A stretch of 48,507 nucleotides of DNA from contig JAUCBJ010006719.1 of assembly GCA_032718475.1 (NCBI GenBank), positions 1 to 48,507 on the forward strand, given 5' to 3'. Within the stretch, counting starts at the first letter, position 1, and the number at the start of each line of letters is the position of its first letter. The position numbers and the translations under genes are program-made. This document shows positions 19,211 through 33,661 of this stretch, piece by piece. The notes beneath the pieces were generated by a model. That model made no database searches. It was given only the letters and a program-made list of their open reading frames with translations, and was not told where the DNA came from. The DNA comes from Nemertoderma westbladi (lineage: Eukaryota > Xenacoelomorpha > Nemertodermatida > Nemertodermatidae).

Positions 19211-19861
19211 TTTACGCATCCCTCAGAAGGGGATGCGGAAAAAGTGCCAAAAATATACCAAAATCGGTCTGATTTACGCATCCCTCAGAAGGGGATGCGG
19301 AAAAAGTGCCAAAAATATACCAAAATCGGTCTGATTTACGCATCCCTCAGAAGGGGATGCGGAAAAAGTGCCAAAAATATACCAAAATCGGTCTGATTTA
19401 CGCATCCCTCAGAAGGGGATGCGGAAAAAGTGCCAAAAATATACCAAAATCGGTCTGATTTACGCATCCCTCAGAAGGGGATGCGGAAAAAGTGCCAAAA
19501 ATATACCAAAATCGGTCTGATTTACGCATCCCTCAGAAGGGGATGCGGAAAAAGTGCCAAAAATATACCAAAATCTGTCTGATTTACGCATCCCTCGGAA
19601 GGGGATGCGGAAAAAGTGCCAAAAATATACCAAAATCGGTCTGATTTACGCATCCCTCAGAAGGGGATGCGGAAAAAGTGCCAAAAATATACCAAAATCG
19701 GTCTGATTTACGCATCCCTCAGAAGGGGATGCGGAAAAAGTGCCAAAAATATACCAAAATCGGTCTGATTTACGCATCCCTCAGAAGGGGATGCGGAAAA
19801 AGTGCCAAAAATATAGGAAAATTGGTCTGATTTACGCATCCCTTAGAAGGGGATGCGTAAA
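19158..19861. repeat. 62-bp tandem array, 11 units plus a terminal hairpin
   Basis: Units start with CCCTCAGAAGGGGATGCGG at 19158 and repeat every 62 bases to 19840. They are almost identical, differing by a few single-base changes. Each holds a stem CGCATCCC/GGGATGCG with a 7-base loop across the unit border. In the final copy the arms lengthen to a perfect 12-bp stem: TTTACGCATCCC (19831-19842), loop of 7, GGGATGCGTAAA (19850-19861). The longer stem only at the outer end suggests that this is the true terminus of the element. Confidence 0.95.
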
Positions 19862-19878
19862 TATGGATGGATGGACAC

Positions 19879-20906
19879 CAAGGTGTACTAAATAACAGGT
19901 CATTTCTGTATTTGCGGATTTCTGAAATTAGCGTTGGCCGATGCTTTCCCTATTTATGGCACTTGTTTCAGAATATTTCCTTAGGATCTTCTTGTATGCT
20001 ACTTTTGTTAGGTGGCTATAATGACTAGGGTTTATAGAAATGTAATAAAAAGTGTATCTGGAATTTTTATCTCATAGTTGCCAAGGTAACCGGGTGCAAA
20101 ATTCAAACTTTGCGCGCCTGTAATTCAAGACGACGAGGGATTATGTTCTTGTGATTTGGGAGGTGAGTAAAGGGAATAAAAGTCTATCAGAATATTTTAC
20201 ATTAATTTTTTTTTTTCAATCCCGTTTCCATGGTGATGGTTATTACGATAATTTCCCATTATGACCGCCAGTGAGAAATTTGGCTACTATTTACTATTTA
20301 TTTAATTTGCACCTGACATGCCTGGTGGCTGTGCTTTGTTTCTAATAATTGCAAACCGAAATTTAATATTCTGGAATGGAAAAATCATGCTGTCACAAGT
20401 CTTTCTATCTGATTGGACAATTTTGGTTATTGTCACATATTGACCCTCATAACTGTCATTCACAATTTACTATTTATAAAATAAAATGTTGGCAATATTA
20501 ACTTACTATTTTGACTGACAAACCGAATAAAAATGGTGTTTTATAGATTTGGTAGACTTTGATTCAGATTTGTCATTGTACTTATTTCCATGACAACGGG
20601 TATTTAAGGTGTTCCTCTTTGTGTTTTGACAAATATTTTACTTAATTATCGTACAATAACAACATTACGTTGCATCCAATGTTTCTAGCATTTATATGTA
20701 GAGTAGCCTACTCTAGCAAATAGCTAGTCACACAACCAACATTTATAAAACACGGGTGTCGCATTTACTAATCAACTCTATGGAATTCTGGAATTGTATT
20801 ATACAGTAGAAAAGACTACTATACAGTAGGTACGCTATTGCTTAGTTAGGCCCCCGCTAATTTCAATACCCCTCTCGCTGCATGACCTGTTATTTAGTAC
20901 ACCTTG
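19879..20906. mobile_element. Non-autonomous hAT transposon, 1028 bp
   Basis: A 25-bp perfect terminal inverted repeat starts CAAGGTGTACTAAATAACAG at 19879 and returns in inverse at 20882-20906. It is flanked by an exact 8-bp direct repeat, ATGGACAC, at 19871-19878 and 20907-20914. An 8-bp target duplication with ends starting CAAGG fits the hAT superfamily. No transposase ORF lies inside, so it depends on one elsewhere. It landed just outside the terminal hairpin of the 62-bp array. Confidence 0.88.
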
Positions 20907-21440
20907 ATGGACACACACATATTTGGCACTGTATGTAATTGTTCGAAATTTTCAACTGTTGTCATTGTAACAAATAATAGTTTCGAATAGTTTCCAGGTA
21001 GTTTTCTTCTATTTGCCTATTTCAATTATTAACTATAGCTAAATTCCAAGTTTCTTTAATAAAACTGTTTGTCATGGAAGATACAGACCTAATCAAGTCA
21101 TATACCCGGCGTGATGACACTGGAAGTTGTACCAGTATGGCATATGGAGATCAGTGGTCTACTTAATATCCAATGTCATAAAGTTGTCACCATCATGATG
21201 ACTTTGTACAGCGACTGTTCGAGTACCATCTTGAACGGTAATAAGCGACGCAAACCTCATACTCGAGTGATGTTTAAGAAAGTCCGAATTGTATCCATTG
21301 CGGAGATGCTTCTTAACGTAAAGACGGTGATTGTTTGTGCAACAAGAATTGAACTAAATCAAGGGATACTCAAGATCAAGGGGTGCGGAACATTGTAAAT
21401 CATGACACTGACATCGCCGAGCTAATGCTTTCTAAGAGCT
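20907..21440. other. Flank with decayed open stretches, no recognised gene
   Basis: An ATG at 21074 opens a 30-codon stretch (MEDTDLIKSYTRRDDTG...) ending at a stop, and protein-like pieces continue in other frames to the satellite edge (for example FVQRLFEYHLER and NHDTDIAELMLSKS). This may be a decayed gene or an exon, but I cannot identify it. The satellite begins immediately after. Confidence 0.35.
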
Positions 21441-24400
21441 TTCTGCCCCACAGACCGCTCCCACTGATATCTACTCTTTCTACCCACAGACCGCTCCCGC
21501 TAACATCTACTCTTTCTACCCACAGACCGCTCCCGCTAACATCTACTCTTTCTACCCACAGACCGCTCCCGCTAACATCTACTCTTTCTACCCACTAATA
21601 TCTACTCTTTCTGCCCCACAGACCGCTCCCACTGATATCTACTCTTTCTACCCACAGACCGCTCCCGCTAACATCTACTCTTTCTACCCACAGACCGCTC
21701 CCGCTAACATCTACTCTTTCTACCCACAGACCGCTCCCGCTAACATCTACTCTTTCTACCCACTAATATCTACTCTTTCTGCCCCACAGACCGCTCCCGC
21801 TAACATCTACTCTTTCTACCCACAGACCGCTCCCGCTAATATCTACTCGTTCTACCCCACAGACCGCTCCCACTAACATCTACTCGTTCTACCCCACAGA
21901 CCGCTCCCGCTAATATCTACTCTTTCTACCCACAGACCGCTCCCGCTAACATCTACTCTTTCTACCCACAGACCGCTCCCACTAACATCTACTCTTTCTA
22001 CCCACTAATATCTACTCTTTCTGCCCCACAGACCGCTCCCGCTAACATCTACTCTTTCTACCCACAGACCGCTCCCGCTAATATCTACTCGTTCTACCCC
22101 ACAGACCGCTCCCACTAACATCTACTCTTTCTACCCACTAATATCTACTCTTTCTGCCCCACAGACCGCTCCCGCTAACATCTACTCTTTCTACCCACAG
22201 ACCGCTCCCACTAACATCTACTATTTCTACCCCACAGACCGCTCCCACTAACATCTACTATTTCTACCCACTAATATCTACTCTTTCTACCCACAGACCG
22301 CTCCCGCTAATATCTACTCTTTCTACCCACAGACCGCTCCCGCTAACATCTACTCTTTCTACCCACTAATATCTACTCTTTCTGCCCCACAGACCGCTCC
22401 CGCTAACATCTACTCTTTCTACCCACTAATATCTACTCTTTCTGCCCCACAGACCGCTCCCGCTAACATCTACTCTTTCTACCCACAGACCGCTCCCGCT
22501 AATATCTACTCGTTCTACCCCACAGACCGCTCCCACTAACATCTACTCGTTCTACCCCACAGACCGCTCCCGCTAATATCTACTCTTTCTACCCACAGAC
22601 CGCTCCCGCTAACATCTACTCTTTCTACCCACAGACCGCTCCCACTAACATCTACTATTTCTACCCACTAATATCTACTCTTTCTGCCCCACAGACCGCT
22701 CCCGCTAACATCTACTCTTTCTACCCACAGACCGCTCCCACTAACATCTACTCTTTCTACCCACAGACCGCTCCCACTAACATCTACTCTTTCTACCCAC
22801 AGACCGCTCCCACTAACATCTACTCTTTCTACCCACAGACCGCTCCCACTAACATCTACTCTTTCTACCCACAGACCGCTCCCACTAACATCTACTCTTT
22901 CTACCCACAGACCGCTCCCACTAACATCTACTCTTTCTACCCACAGACCGCTCCCACTGATATCTACTCTTTCTACCCACAGACCGCTCCCGCTAACATC
23001 TACTCTTTCTACCCACAGACCGCTCCCGCTAACATCTACTCTTTCTACCCACAGACCGCTCCCGCTAACATCTACTCTTTCTACCCACAGACCGCTCCCA
23101 CTAACATCTACTCTTTCTACCCACAGACCGCTCCCACTAACATCTACTCTTTCTACCCACAGACCGCTCCCACTAACATCTACTCTTTCTACCCACTAAC
23201 ATCTACTCTTTCTACCCACAGACCGCTCCCGCTAACATCTACTCTTTCTACCCACTAATATCTACTCTTTCTGCCCCACAGACCGCTCCCGCTAACATCT
23301 ACTCTTTCTACCCACTAATATCTACTCTTTCTGCCCCACAGACCGCTCCCGCTAATATCTACTCTTTCTACCCACAGACCGCTCCCGCTAACATCTACTC
23401 TTTCTACCCACTAATATCTACTCTTTCTGCCCCACAGACCGCTCCCACTGATATCTACTCTTTCTACCCACAGACCGCTCCCGCTAACATCTACTCTTTC
23501 TACCCACAGACCGCTCCCGCTAACATCTACTCTTTCTACCCACAGACCGCTCCCGCTAACATCTACTCTTTCTACCCACTAATATCTACTCTTTCTGCCC
23601 CACAGACCGCTCCCGCTAACATCTACTCTTTCTACCCACAGACCGCTCCCGCTAACATCTACTCTTTCTACCCACAGACCGCTCCCGCTAACATCTACTC
23701 TTTCTACCCACAGACCGCTCCCGCTAACATCTACTCTTTCTACCCACAGACCGCTCCCGCTAATATCTACTCTTTCTACCCACAGACCGCTCCCACTAAC
23801 ATCTACTCTTTCTACCCACTAATATCTACTCTTTCTGCCCCACAGACCGCTCCCACTGATATCTACTCTTTCTACCCACAGACCGCTCCCGCTAACATCT
23901 ACTCTTTCTACCCACAGACCGCTCCCGCTAACATCTACTCTTTCTACCCACAGACCGCTCCCACTAACATCTACTCTTTCTACCCACAGACCGCTCCCAC
24001 TAACATCTACTCTTTCTACCCACAGACCGCTCCCGCTAACATCTACTCTTTCTACCCACTAATATCTACTCTTTCTGCCCCACAGACCGCTCCCGCTAAC
24101 ATCTACTCTTTCTACCCACAGACCGCTCCCGCTAACATCTACTCTTTCTACCCACTAATATCTACTCTTTCTGCCCCACAGACCGCTCCCGCTAACATCT
24201 ACTCTTTCTACCCACAGACCGCTCCCGCTAACATCTACTCTTTCTACCCACAGACCGCTCCCGCTAACATCTACTCTTTCTACCCACTAATATCTACTCT
24301 TTCTGCCCCACAGACCGCTCCCGCTAACATCTACTCTTTCTACCCACAGACCGCTCCCGCTAACATCTACTCTTTCTACCCACTAATATCTACTCTTTCT

Positions 24401-27400
24401 GCCCCACAGACCGCTCCCGCTAACATCTACTCTTTCTACCCACAGACCGCTCCCGCTAACATCTACTCTTTCTACCCACAGACCGCTCCCGCTAACATCT
24501 ACTCTTTCTACCCACAGACCGCTCCCATTAACATCTACTCTTTCTACCCACAGACCGCTCCCACTAACATCTACTCTTTCTACCCACTAATATCTACTCT
24601 TTCTGCCCCACAGACCGCTCCCGCTAACATCTACTCTTTCTACCCACAGACCGCTCCCGCTAACATCTACTCTTTCTACCCACAGACCGCTCCCACTAAC
24701 ATCTACTCTTTCTACCCACTAATATCTACTCTTTCTGCCCCACAGACCGCTCCCGCTAACATCTACTCTTTCTACCCACAGACCGCTCCCACTAACATCT
24801 ACTCTTTCTACCCACTAATATCTACTCTTTCTGCCCCACAGACCGCTCCCGCTAACATCTACTCTTTCTACCCACAGACCGCTCCCGCTAACATCTACTC
24901 TTTCTACCCACAGACCGCTCCCACTAACATCTACTCTTTCTACCCACTAACATCTACTCTTTCTACCCCACAGACCGCTCCCGCTAACATCTACTCTTTC
25001 TACCCACAGACCGCTCCCACTAACATCTACTCTTTCTACCCACTAATATCTACTCTTTCTGCCCCACAGACCGCTCCCACTAACATCTACTCTTTCTACC
25101 CACTAACATCTACTCTTTCTACCCACAGACCGCTCCCACTAACATCTACTCTTTCTACCCACAGACCGCTCCCGCTAACATCTACTCTTTCTACCCACAG
25201 ACCGCTCCCGCTAACATCTACTCTTTCTACCCACAGACCGCTCCCATTAACATCTACTCTTTCTACCCACAGACCGCTCCCGCTAACATCTACTCTTTCT
25301 ACCCACAGACCGCTCCCGCTAACATCTACTCGTTCTACCCACAGACCGCTCCCGCTAACATCTACTCTTTCTACCCACTAATATCTACTCTTTCTACCCA
25401 CAGACCGCTCCCATTAACATCTACTCTTTCTACCCACAGACCGCTCCCGCTAACATCTACTCTTTCTACCCACTAATATCTACTCTTTCTACCCACAGAC
25501 CGCTCCCGCTAACATCTACTCTTTCTACCCACAGACCGCTCCCATTAACATCTACTCTTTCTACCCACAGACCGCTCCCACTAACATCTACTCTTTCTAC
25601 CCACTAATATCTACTCTTTCTACCCACAGACCGCTCCCGCTAACATCTACTCTTTCTACCCACAGACCGCTCCCATTAACATCTACTCTTTCTACCCACA
25701 GACCGCTCCCGCTAACATCTACTCTTTCTACCCACTAATATCTACTCTTTCTGCCCCACAGACCGCTCCCACTAACATCTACTCTTTCTACCCACAGACC
25801 GCTCCCGCTAACATCTACTCTTTCTACCCACAGACCGCTCCCGCTAACATCTACTCTTTCTACCCACTAATATCTACTCTTTCTGCCCCACAGACCGCTC
25901 CCGCTAACATCTACTCTTTCTACCCACAGACCGCTCCCGCTAACATCTACTCTTTCTACCCACTAATATCTACTCTTTCTGCCCCACAGACCGCTCCCAC
26001 TAACATCTACTCTTTCTACCCACTAATATCTACTCTTTCTACCCACAGACCGCTCCCACTAACATCTACTCTTTCTACCCGCTAACATCTACTCTTTCTA
26101 CCCACTAATATCTACTCTTTCTGCCCCACAGACCGCTCCCGCTAACATCTACTCTTTCTACCCACAGACCGCTCCCACTAACATCTACTCTTTCTACCCG
26201 CTAACATCTACTCTTTCTACCCACTAATATCTACTCTTTCTGCCCCACAGACCGCTCCCGCTAACATCTACTCTTTCTACCCACAGACCGCTCCCGCTAA
26301 CATCTACGAATTCTACCCACAGACCGCTCCCACTAACATCTACTCTTTCTACCCACTAATATCTACTCTTTCTACCCACAGACCGCTCCCGCTAACATCT
26401 ACTCTTTCTACCCACAGACCGCTCCCACTAACATCTACTCTTTCTACCCACTAATATCTACTCTTTCTACCCACAGACCGCTCCCGCTAACATCTACTCT
26501 TTCTACCCACAGACCGCTCCCACTAACATCTACTCTTTCTACCCACTAATATCTACTCTTTCTACCCACAGACCGCTCCCGCTAACATCTACTCTTTCTA
26601 CCCACAGACCGCTCCCACTAACATCTACTCTTTCTACCCACTAATATCTACTCTTTCTACCCACAGACCGCTCCCGCTAATATCTACTCTTTCTACCCAC
26701 TAATATCTACTCTTTCTACCTGCTAACATCTACTCTTTCTACCCACAGACCGCTCCCGCTAATATCTACTCTTTCTACCCACTAATATCTACTCTTTCTA
26801 CCCACTAATATCTACTCTTTCTACCCACAGACCGCTCCCGCTAATATCTACTCTTTCTACCCACTAATATCTACTCTTTCTACCTGCTAACATCTACTCT
26901 TTCTACCCACAGACCGCTCCCGCTAACATCTACTCTTTCTACCCACTAACATCTACTCTTTCTACCCACAGACCGCTCCCGCTAACATCTACTCTTTCTA
27001 CCCACTAATATCTACTCTTTCTACCTGCTAACATCTACTCTTTCTACCCACAGACCGCTCCCGCTAACATCTACTCTTTCTACCCACTAATATCTACTCT
27101 TTCTACCTGCTAACATCTACTCTTTCTACCCACTAATATCTACTCTTTCTGCCCCACAGACCGCTCCCGCTAACATCTACTCTTTCTACCCCACAGACCG
27201 CTCCCGCTAACATCTACTCTTTCTACCACAGACCGCTCCCGCTAACATCTACTCTTTCTACCACAGACCGCTCCCGCTAACATCTACTCTTTCTACCCAC
27301 AGACCGCTCCCGCTAACATCTACTCTTTCTACCCACAGACCGCTCCCACTAATATCTACTCTTTCTGCCCCACAGACCGCTCCCACTAATATCTACTCTT

Positions 27401-29337
27401 TCTACCCCACAGACCGCTCCCGCTAACATCTACTCTTTCTACCACAGACCGCTCCCGCTAACATCTACTCTTTCTACCACAGACCGCTCCCGCTAACATC
27501 TACTCTTTCTACCCACAGACCGCTCCCGCTAACATCTACTCTTTCTACCACAGACCGCTCCCGCTAACATCTACTCTTTCTACCCACTAATATCTACTCT
27601 TTCTGCCCCACAGACCGCTCCCGCTAACATCTACTCTTTCTACCCACAGACCGCTCCCACTAACATCTACTCTTTCTACCCACAGACCGCTCCCGCTAAC
27701 ATCTACTCTTTCTACCCACAGACCGCTCCCGCTAACATCTACTCTTTCTACCACAGACCGCTCCCGCTAACATCTACTCTTTCTACCCACTAATATCTAC
27801 TCTTTCTGCCCCACAGACCGCTCCCGCTAACATCTACTCTTTCTACCCACAGACCGCTCCCGCTAACATCTACTCTTTCTACCCACAGACCGCTCCCACT
27901 AACATCTACTCTTTCTACCCACAGACCGCTCCCGCTAACATCTACTCTTTCTACCCACAGACCGCTCCCGCTAACATCTACTCTTTCTACCACAGACCGC
28001 TCCCGCTAACATCTACTCTTTCTACCCACTAATATCTACTCTTTCTGCCCCACAGACCGCTCCCGCTAACATCTACTCTTTCTACCCACAGACCGCTCCC
28101 ACTAACATCTACTCTTTCTACCCGCTAATATCTACTCTTTCTGCCCCACAGACCGCTCCCGCTAACATCTACTCTTTCTACCCACAGACCGCTCCCACTA
28201 ACATCTACTCTTTCTACCCACTAATATCTACTCTTTCTGCCCCACAGACCGCTCCCGCTAACATCTACTCTTTCTACCCACAGACCGCTCCCACTAACAT
28301 CTACTCTTTCTACCCGCTAATATCTACTCTTTCTGCCCCACAGACCGCTCCCGCTAACATCTACTCTTTCTACCCACAGACCGCTCCCACTAACATCTAC
28401 TCTTTCTACCCACTAATATCTACTCTTTCTGCCCCACAGACCGCTCCCACTAACATCTACTCTTTCTACCCACTAATATCTACTCTTTCTGCCCCACAGA
28501 CCGCTCCCGCTAACATCTACTCTTTCTACCCACTAATATCTACTCTTTCTGCCCCACAGACCGCTCCCGCTAACATCTACTCTTTCTACCCACAGACCGC
28601 TCCCGCTAACATCTACTCTTTCTACCCACAGACCGCTCCCACTAACATCTACTCTTTCTACCCACAGACCGCTCCCGCTAACATCTACTCTTTCTACCCA
28701 CAGACCGCTCCCGCTAACATCTACTCTTTCTACCACAGACCGCTCCCGCTAACATCTACTCTTTCTACCCACTAATATCTACTCTTTCTGCCCCACAGAC
28801 CGCTCCCGCTAACATCTACTCTTTCTACCCACAGACCGCTCCCGCTAACATCTACTCTTTCTACCCACAGACCGCTCCCGCTAACATCTACTCTTTCTAC
28901 CCACAGACCGCTCCCATTAACATCTACTCTTTCTACCCACAGACCGCTCCCACTAACATCTACTCTTTCTACCCACTAATATCTACTCTTTCTGCCCCAC
29001 AGACCGCTCCCGCTAACATCTACTCTTTCTACCCACAGACCGCTCCCGCTAACATCTACTCTTTCTACCTGGTAACATCTACTCTTTCTACCCACAGACC
29101 GCTCCCGCTAACATCTACTCTTTCTACCCACAGACCGCTCCCGCTAACATCTACTCTTTCTACCCACTAATATCTACTCTTTCTGCCCCACAGACCGCTC
29201 CCGCTAACATCTACTCTTTCTACCCACAGACCGCTCCCACTAACATCTACTCTTTCTACCCACAGACCGCTCCCGCTAACATCTACTCTTTCTACCCACA
29301 GACCGCTCCCGCTAACATCTACTCTTTCTACCACAGA

Positions 29338-29856
29338 CCGCTCCCACTAACATCTACTCTTTCTACCCACAGACCGCTCCCGCTAACATCTACTCTTTCT
29401 ACCCACAGACCGCTCCCGCTAACATCTACTCTTTCTACCCACAGACCGCTCCCGCTAACATCTACTCTTTCTACCCACAGACCGCTCCCGCTAACATCTA
29501 CTCTTTCTACCCACAGACCGCTCCCGCTAACATCTACTCTTTCTACCCACAGACCGCTCCCGCTAACATCTACTCTTTCTACCCACAGACCGCTCCCGCT
29601 AACATCTACTCTTTCTACCCACAGACCGCTCCCGCTAACATCTACTCTTTCTACCCACAGACCGCTCCCGCTAACATCTACTCTTTCTACCCACAGACCG
29701 CTCCCGCTAACATCTACTCTTTCTACCCACAGACCGCTCCCGCTAACATCTACTCTTTCTACCCACAGACCGCTCCCGCTAACATCTACTCTTTCTACCC
29801 ACAGACCGCTCCCATTAACATCTACTCTTTCTGCCCCACAGACCGCTCCCGCTAAC
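29338..29856. repeat. Homogeneous satellite block, uninterrupted 36-bp register
   Basis: About fourteen successive full 36-bp units, nearly all identical CCCGCT type and without a single short or 37-bp unit. It stands out from the mixed neighbourhood and marks a recent local expansion. Confidence 0.85.
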
Positions 29857-32720
29857 ATCTACTCTTTCTACCCACAGACCGCTCCCATTAACATCTACTC
29901 TTTCTACCCACAGACCGCTCCCATTAACATCTACTCTTTCTGCCCCACAGACCGCTCCCGCTAACATCTACTCTTTCTACCCACAGACCGCTCCCATTAA
30001 CATCTACTCTTTCTACCCACAGACCGCTCCCGCTAACATCTACTCTTTCTACCCACAGACCGCTCCCACTAACATCTACTCTTTCTACCCACAGACCGCT
30101 CCCGCTAACATCTACTCTTTCTACCCACAGACCGCTCCCGCTAACATCTACTCTTTCTACCCACAGACCGCTCCCGCTAACATCTACTCTTTCTACCCAC
30201 AGACCGCTCCCGCTAACATCTACTCTTTCTACCCACAGACCGCTCCCATTAACATCTACTCTTTCTACCCACAGACCGCTCCCACTAACATCTACTCTTT
30301 CTACCCACTAATATCTACTCTTTCTGCCCCACAGACCGCTCCCGCTAACATCTACTCTTTCTACCCACAGACCGCTCCCGCTAACATCTACTCTTTCTAC
30401 CCACAGACCGCTCCCATTAACATCTACTCTTTCTACCCACAGACCGCTCCCATTAACATCTACTCTTTCTACCCACAGACCGCTCCCATTAACATCTACT
30501 CTTTCTACCCACAGAGCGCTCCCGCTAACATCTACTCTTTCTACCCACAGACCGCTCCCGCTAACATCTACTCTTTCTACCCACAGACCGCTCCCATTAA
30601 CATCTACTCTTTCTACCCACAGACCGCTCCCGCTAACATCTACGAATTCTACCCACAGACCGCTCCCGCTAACATCTACTCTTTCTACCCACAGACCGCT
30701 CCCGCTAACATCTACTCTTTCTACCCACAGACCGCTCCCATTAACATCTACTCTTTCTACCCACAGACCGCTCCCATTAACATCTACTCTTTCTACCCAC
30801 AGACCGCTCCCGCTAACATCTACTCTTTCTACCCACAGACCGCTCCCATTAACATCTACTCTTTCTACCCACAGACCGCTCCCATTAACATCTACTCTTT
30901 CTACCCACAGACCGCTCCCATTAACATCTACTCTTTCTACCCACAGACCGCTCCCGCTAACATCTACTCTTTCTACCCACAGACCGCTCCCGCTAACATC
31001 TACTCTTTCTACCCACAGACCGCTCCCATTAACATCTACTCTTTCTACCCACAGACCGCTCCCACTAACATCTACTCTTTCTACCCACTAATATCTACTC
31101 TTTCTGCCCCACAGACCGCTCCCGCTAACATCTACTCTTTCTACCCACAGACCGCTCCCGCTAACATCTACTCTTTCTACCCACAGACCGCTCCCATTAA
31201 CATCTACTCTTTCTACCCACAGACCGCTCCCACTAACATCTACTCTTTCTACCCACTAATATCTACTCTTTCTGCCCCACAGACCGCTCCCGCTAACATC
31301 TACTCTTTCTACCCACAGACCGCTCCCGCTAACATCTACTCGTTCTACCCCACAGACCGCTCCCACTGATATCTACTCTTTCTACCCACAGACCGCTCCC
31401 ACTAACATCTTCTCTTTCTACCCCACAGACCGCACCCACTGATATCTACTCTTTCTACCTGCTAACATCTACTCTTTCTACCCACAGACCGCTCCCACTA
31501 ACATCTACTCGTTCTACCCCACAGACCGCTCCCGCTAACATCTACTCTTTCTACCCACAGACCGCTCCCACTAACATCTACTCTTTCTACCCACTAATAT
31601 CTACTCTTTCTACCCACAGACCGCTCCCACTAACATCTACTCTTTCTACCCACTAACATCTACTCTTTCTACCCACAGACCGCTCCCGCTAACATCTACT
31701 CTTTCTACCCACAGACCGCTCCCACTAACATCTACTCTTTCTACCCACTAATATCTACTCTTTCTACCCCACAGACCGCTCCCGCTAACATCTACTCTTT
31801 CTACCCACAGACCGCTCCCACTAACATCTCCTCTTTCTACCCCACAGACCGCTCCCACTAACATCTCCTCTTTCTACCCCACAGACCGCACCCACTGATA
31901 TCTACTCTTTCTACCTGCTAACATCTACTCTTTCTACCCACAGACCGCTCCCACTAACATCTACTCGTTCTACCCCACAGACCGCTCCCGCTAACATCTA
32001 CTCTTTCTACCCACAGACCGCTCCCACTAACATCTACTCTTTCTACCCACTAATATCTACTCTTTCTACCCCACAGACCGCTCCCGCTAACATCTACTCT
32101 TTCTACCCACAGACCGCTCCCACTAACATCTCCTCTTTCTACCCCACAGACCGCTCCCACTAACATCTCCTCTTTCTACCCCACAGACCGCACCCACTGA
32201 TATCTACTCTTTCTACCTGCTAACATCTACTCTTTCTACCCACAGACCGCTCCCGCTAACATCTACTCTTTCTACCCCACAGACCGCTCCCACTGATATC
32301 TACTCTTTCTACCTGCTAACATCTACTCTTTCTACCCACAGACCGCTCCCACTAACATCTACTCGTTCTACCCCACAGACCGCTCCCGCTAACATCTTCT
32401 CTTTCTACCCCACAGACCGCTCCCACTAACATCTCCTCTTTCTACCCCACAGACCGCACCCACTGATATCTACTCTTTCTACCTGCTAACATCTACTCTT
32501 TCTACCCACAGACCGCTCCCGCTAACATCTACTCTTTCTACCCCACAGACCGCTCCCACTGATATCTACTCTTTCTACCTGCTAACATCTACTCTTTCTA
32601 CCCACAGACCGCTCCCACTAACATCTACTCGTTCTACCCCACAGACCGCTCCCACTAACATCTACTCGTTCTACCCCACAGACCGCTCCCGCTAACATCT
32701 TCTCTTTCTACCCCACAGAC

Positions 32721-33661
32721 CGCACCCACTGATATCTACTCTTTCTACCTGCTAACATCTACTCTTTCTACCCACAGACCGCTCCCACTAACATCTACTC
32801 GTTCTACCCCACAGACCGCTCCCGCTAACATCTACTCTTTCTACCCACAGACCGCTCCCACTAACATCTTCTCTTTCTACCCCACAGACCGCACCCACTG
32901 ATATCTACTCTTTCTACCTGCTAACATCTACTCTTTCTACCCACAGACCGCTCCCACTAACATCTACTCGTTCTACCCCACAGACCGCTCCCGCTAACAT
33001 CTACTCTTTCTACCCACAGACCGCTCCCGCTAATATCTACTCTTTCTACCCACTAATATCTACTCTTTCTACCCCACAGACCGCTCCCGCTAACATCTAC
33101 TCTTTCTACCCACAGACCGCTCCCACTAACATCTTCTCTTTCTACCCCACAGACCGCACCCACTGATATCTACTCTTTCTACCTGCTAACATCTACTCTT
33201 TCTACCCACAGACCGCTCCCACTAACATCTACTCGTTCTACCCCACAGACCGCTCCCGCTAACATCTACTCTTTCTACCCACAGACCGCTCCCACTAACA
33301 TCTTCTCTTTCTACCCCACAGACCGCACCCACTGATATCTACTCTTTCTACCTGCTAACATCTACTCTTTCTACCCACAGACCGCTCCCACTAACATCTA
33401 CTCGTTCTACCCCACAGACCGCTCCCGCTAACATCTACTCTTTCTACCCACAGACCGCTCCCACTAACATCTTCTCTTTCTACCCCACAGACCGCACCCA
33501 CTGATATCTACTCTTTCTACCTGCTAACATCTACTCTTTCTACCCACAGACCGCTCCCACTAACATCTACTCGTTCTACCCCACAGACCGCTCCCGCTAA
33601 CATCTACTCTTTCTACCCACAGACCGCTCCCACTAACATCTACTCTTTCTACCCACTAATA
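32721..33661. repeat. 169-bp higher-order repeat inside the satellite
   Basis: The diagnostic variant CGCACCCACTGATATC recurs at 32721, 32890, 33155, 33324 and 33493. The steps are 169, 265, 169 and 169 bases. Each 169-bp block contains the same ordered set of variant units (CGCACC, CCTGCTAAC, ACTCGTTC, CCCGCT, ATCTTCTC), so blocks and not single units were duplicated. Confidence 0.85.
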
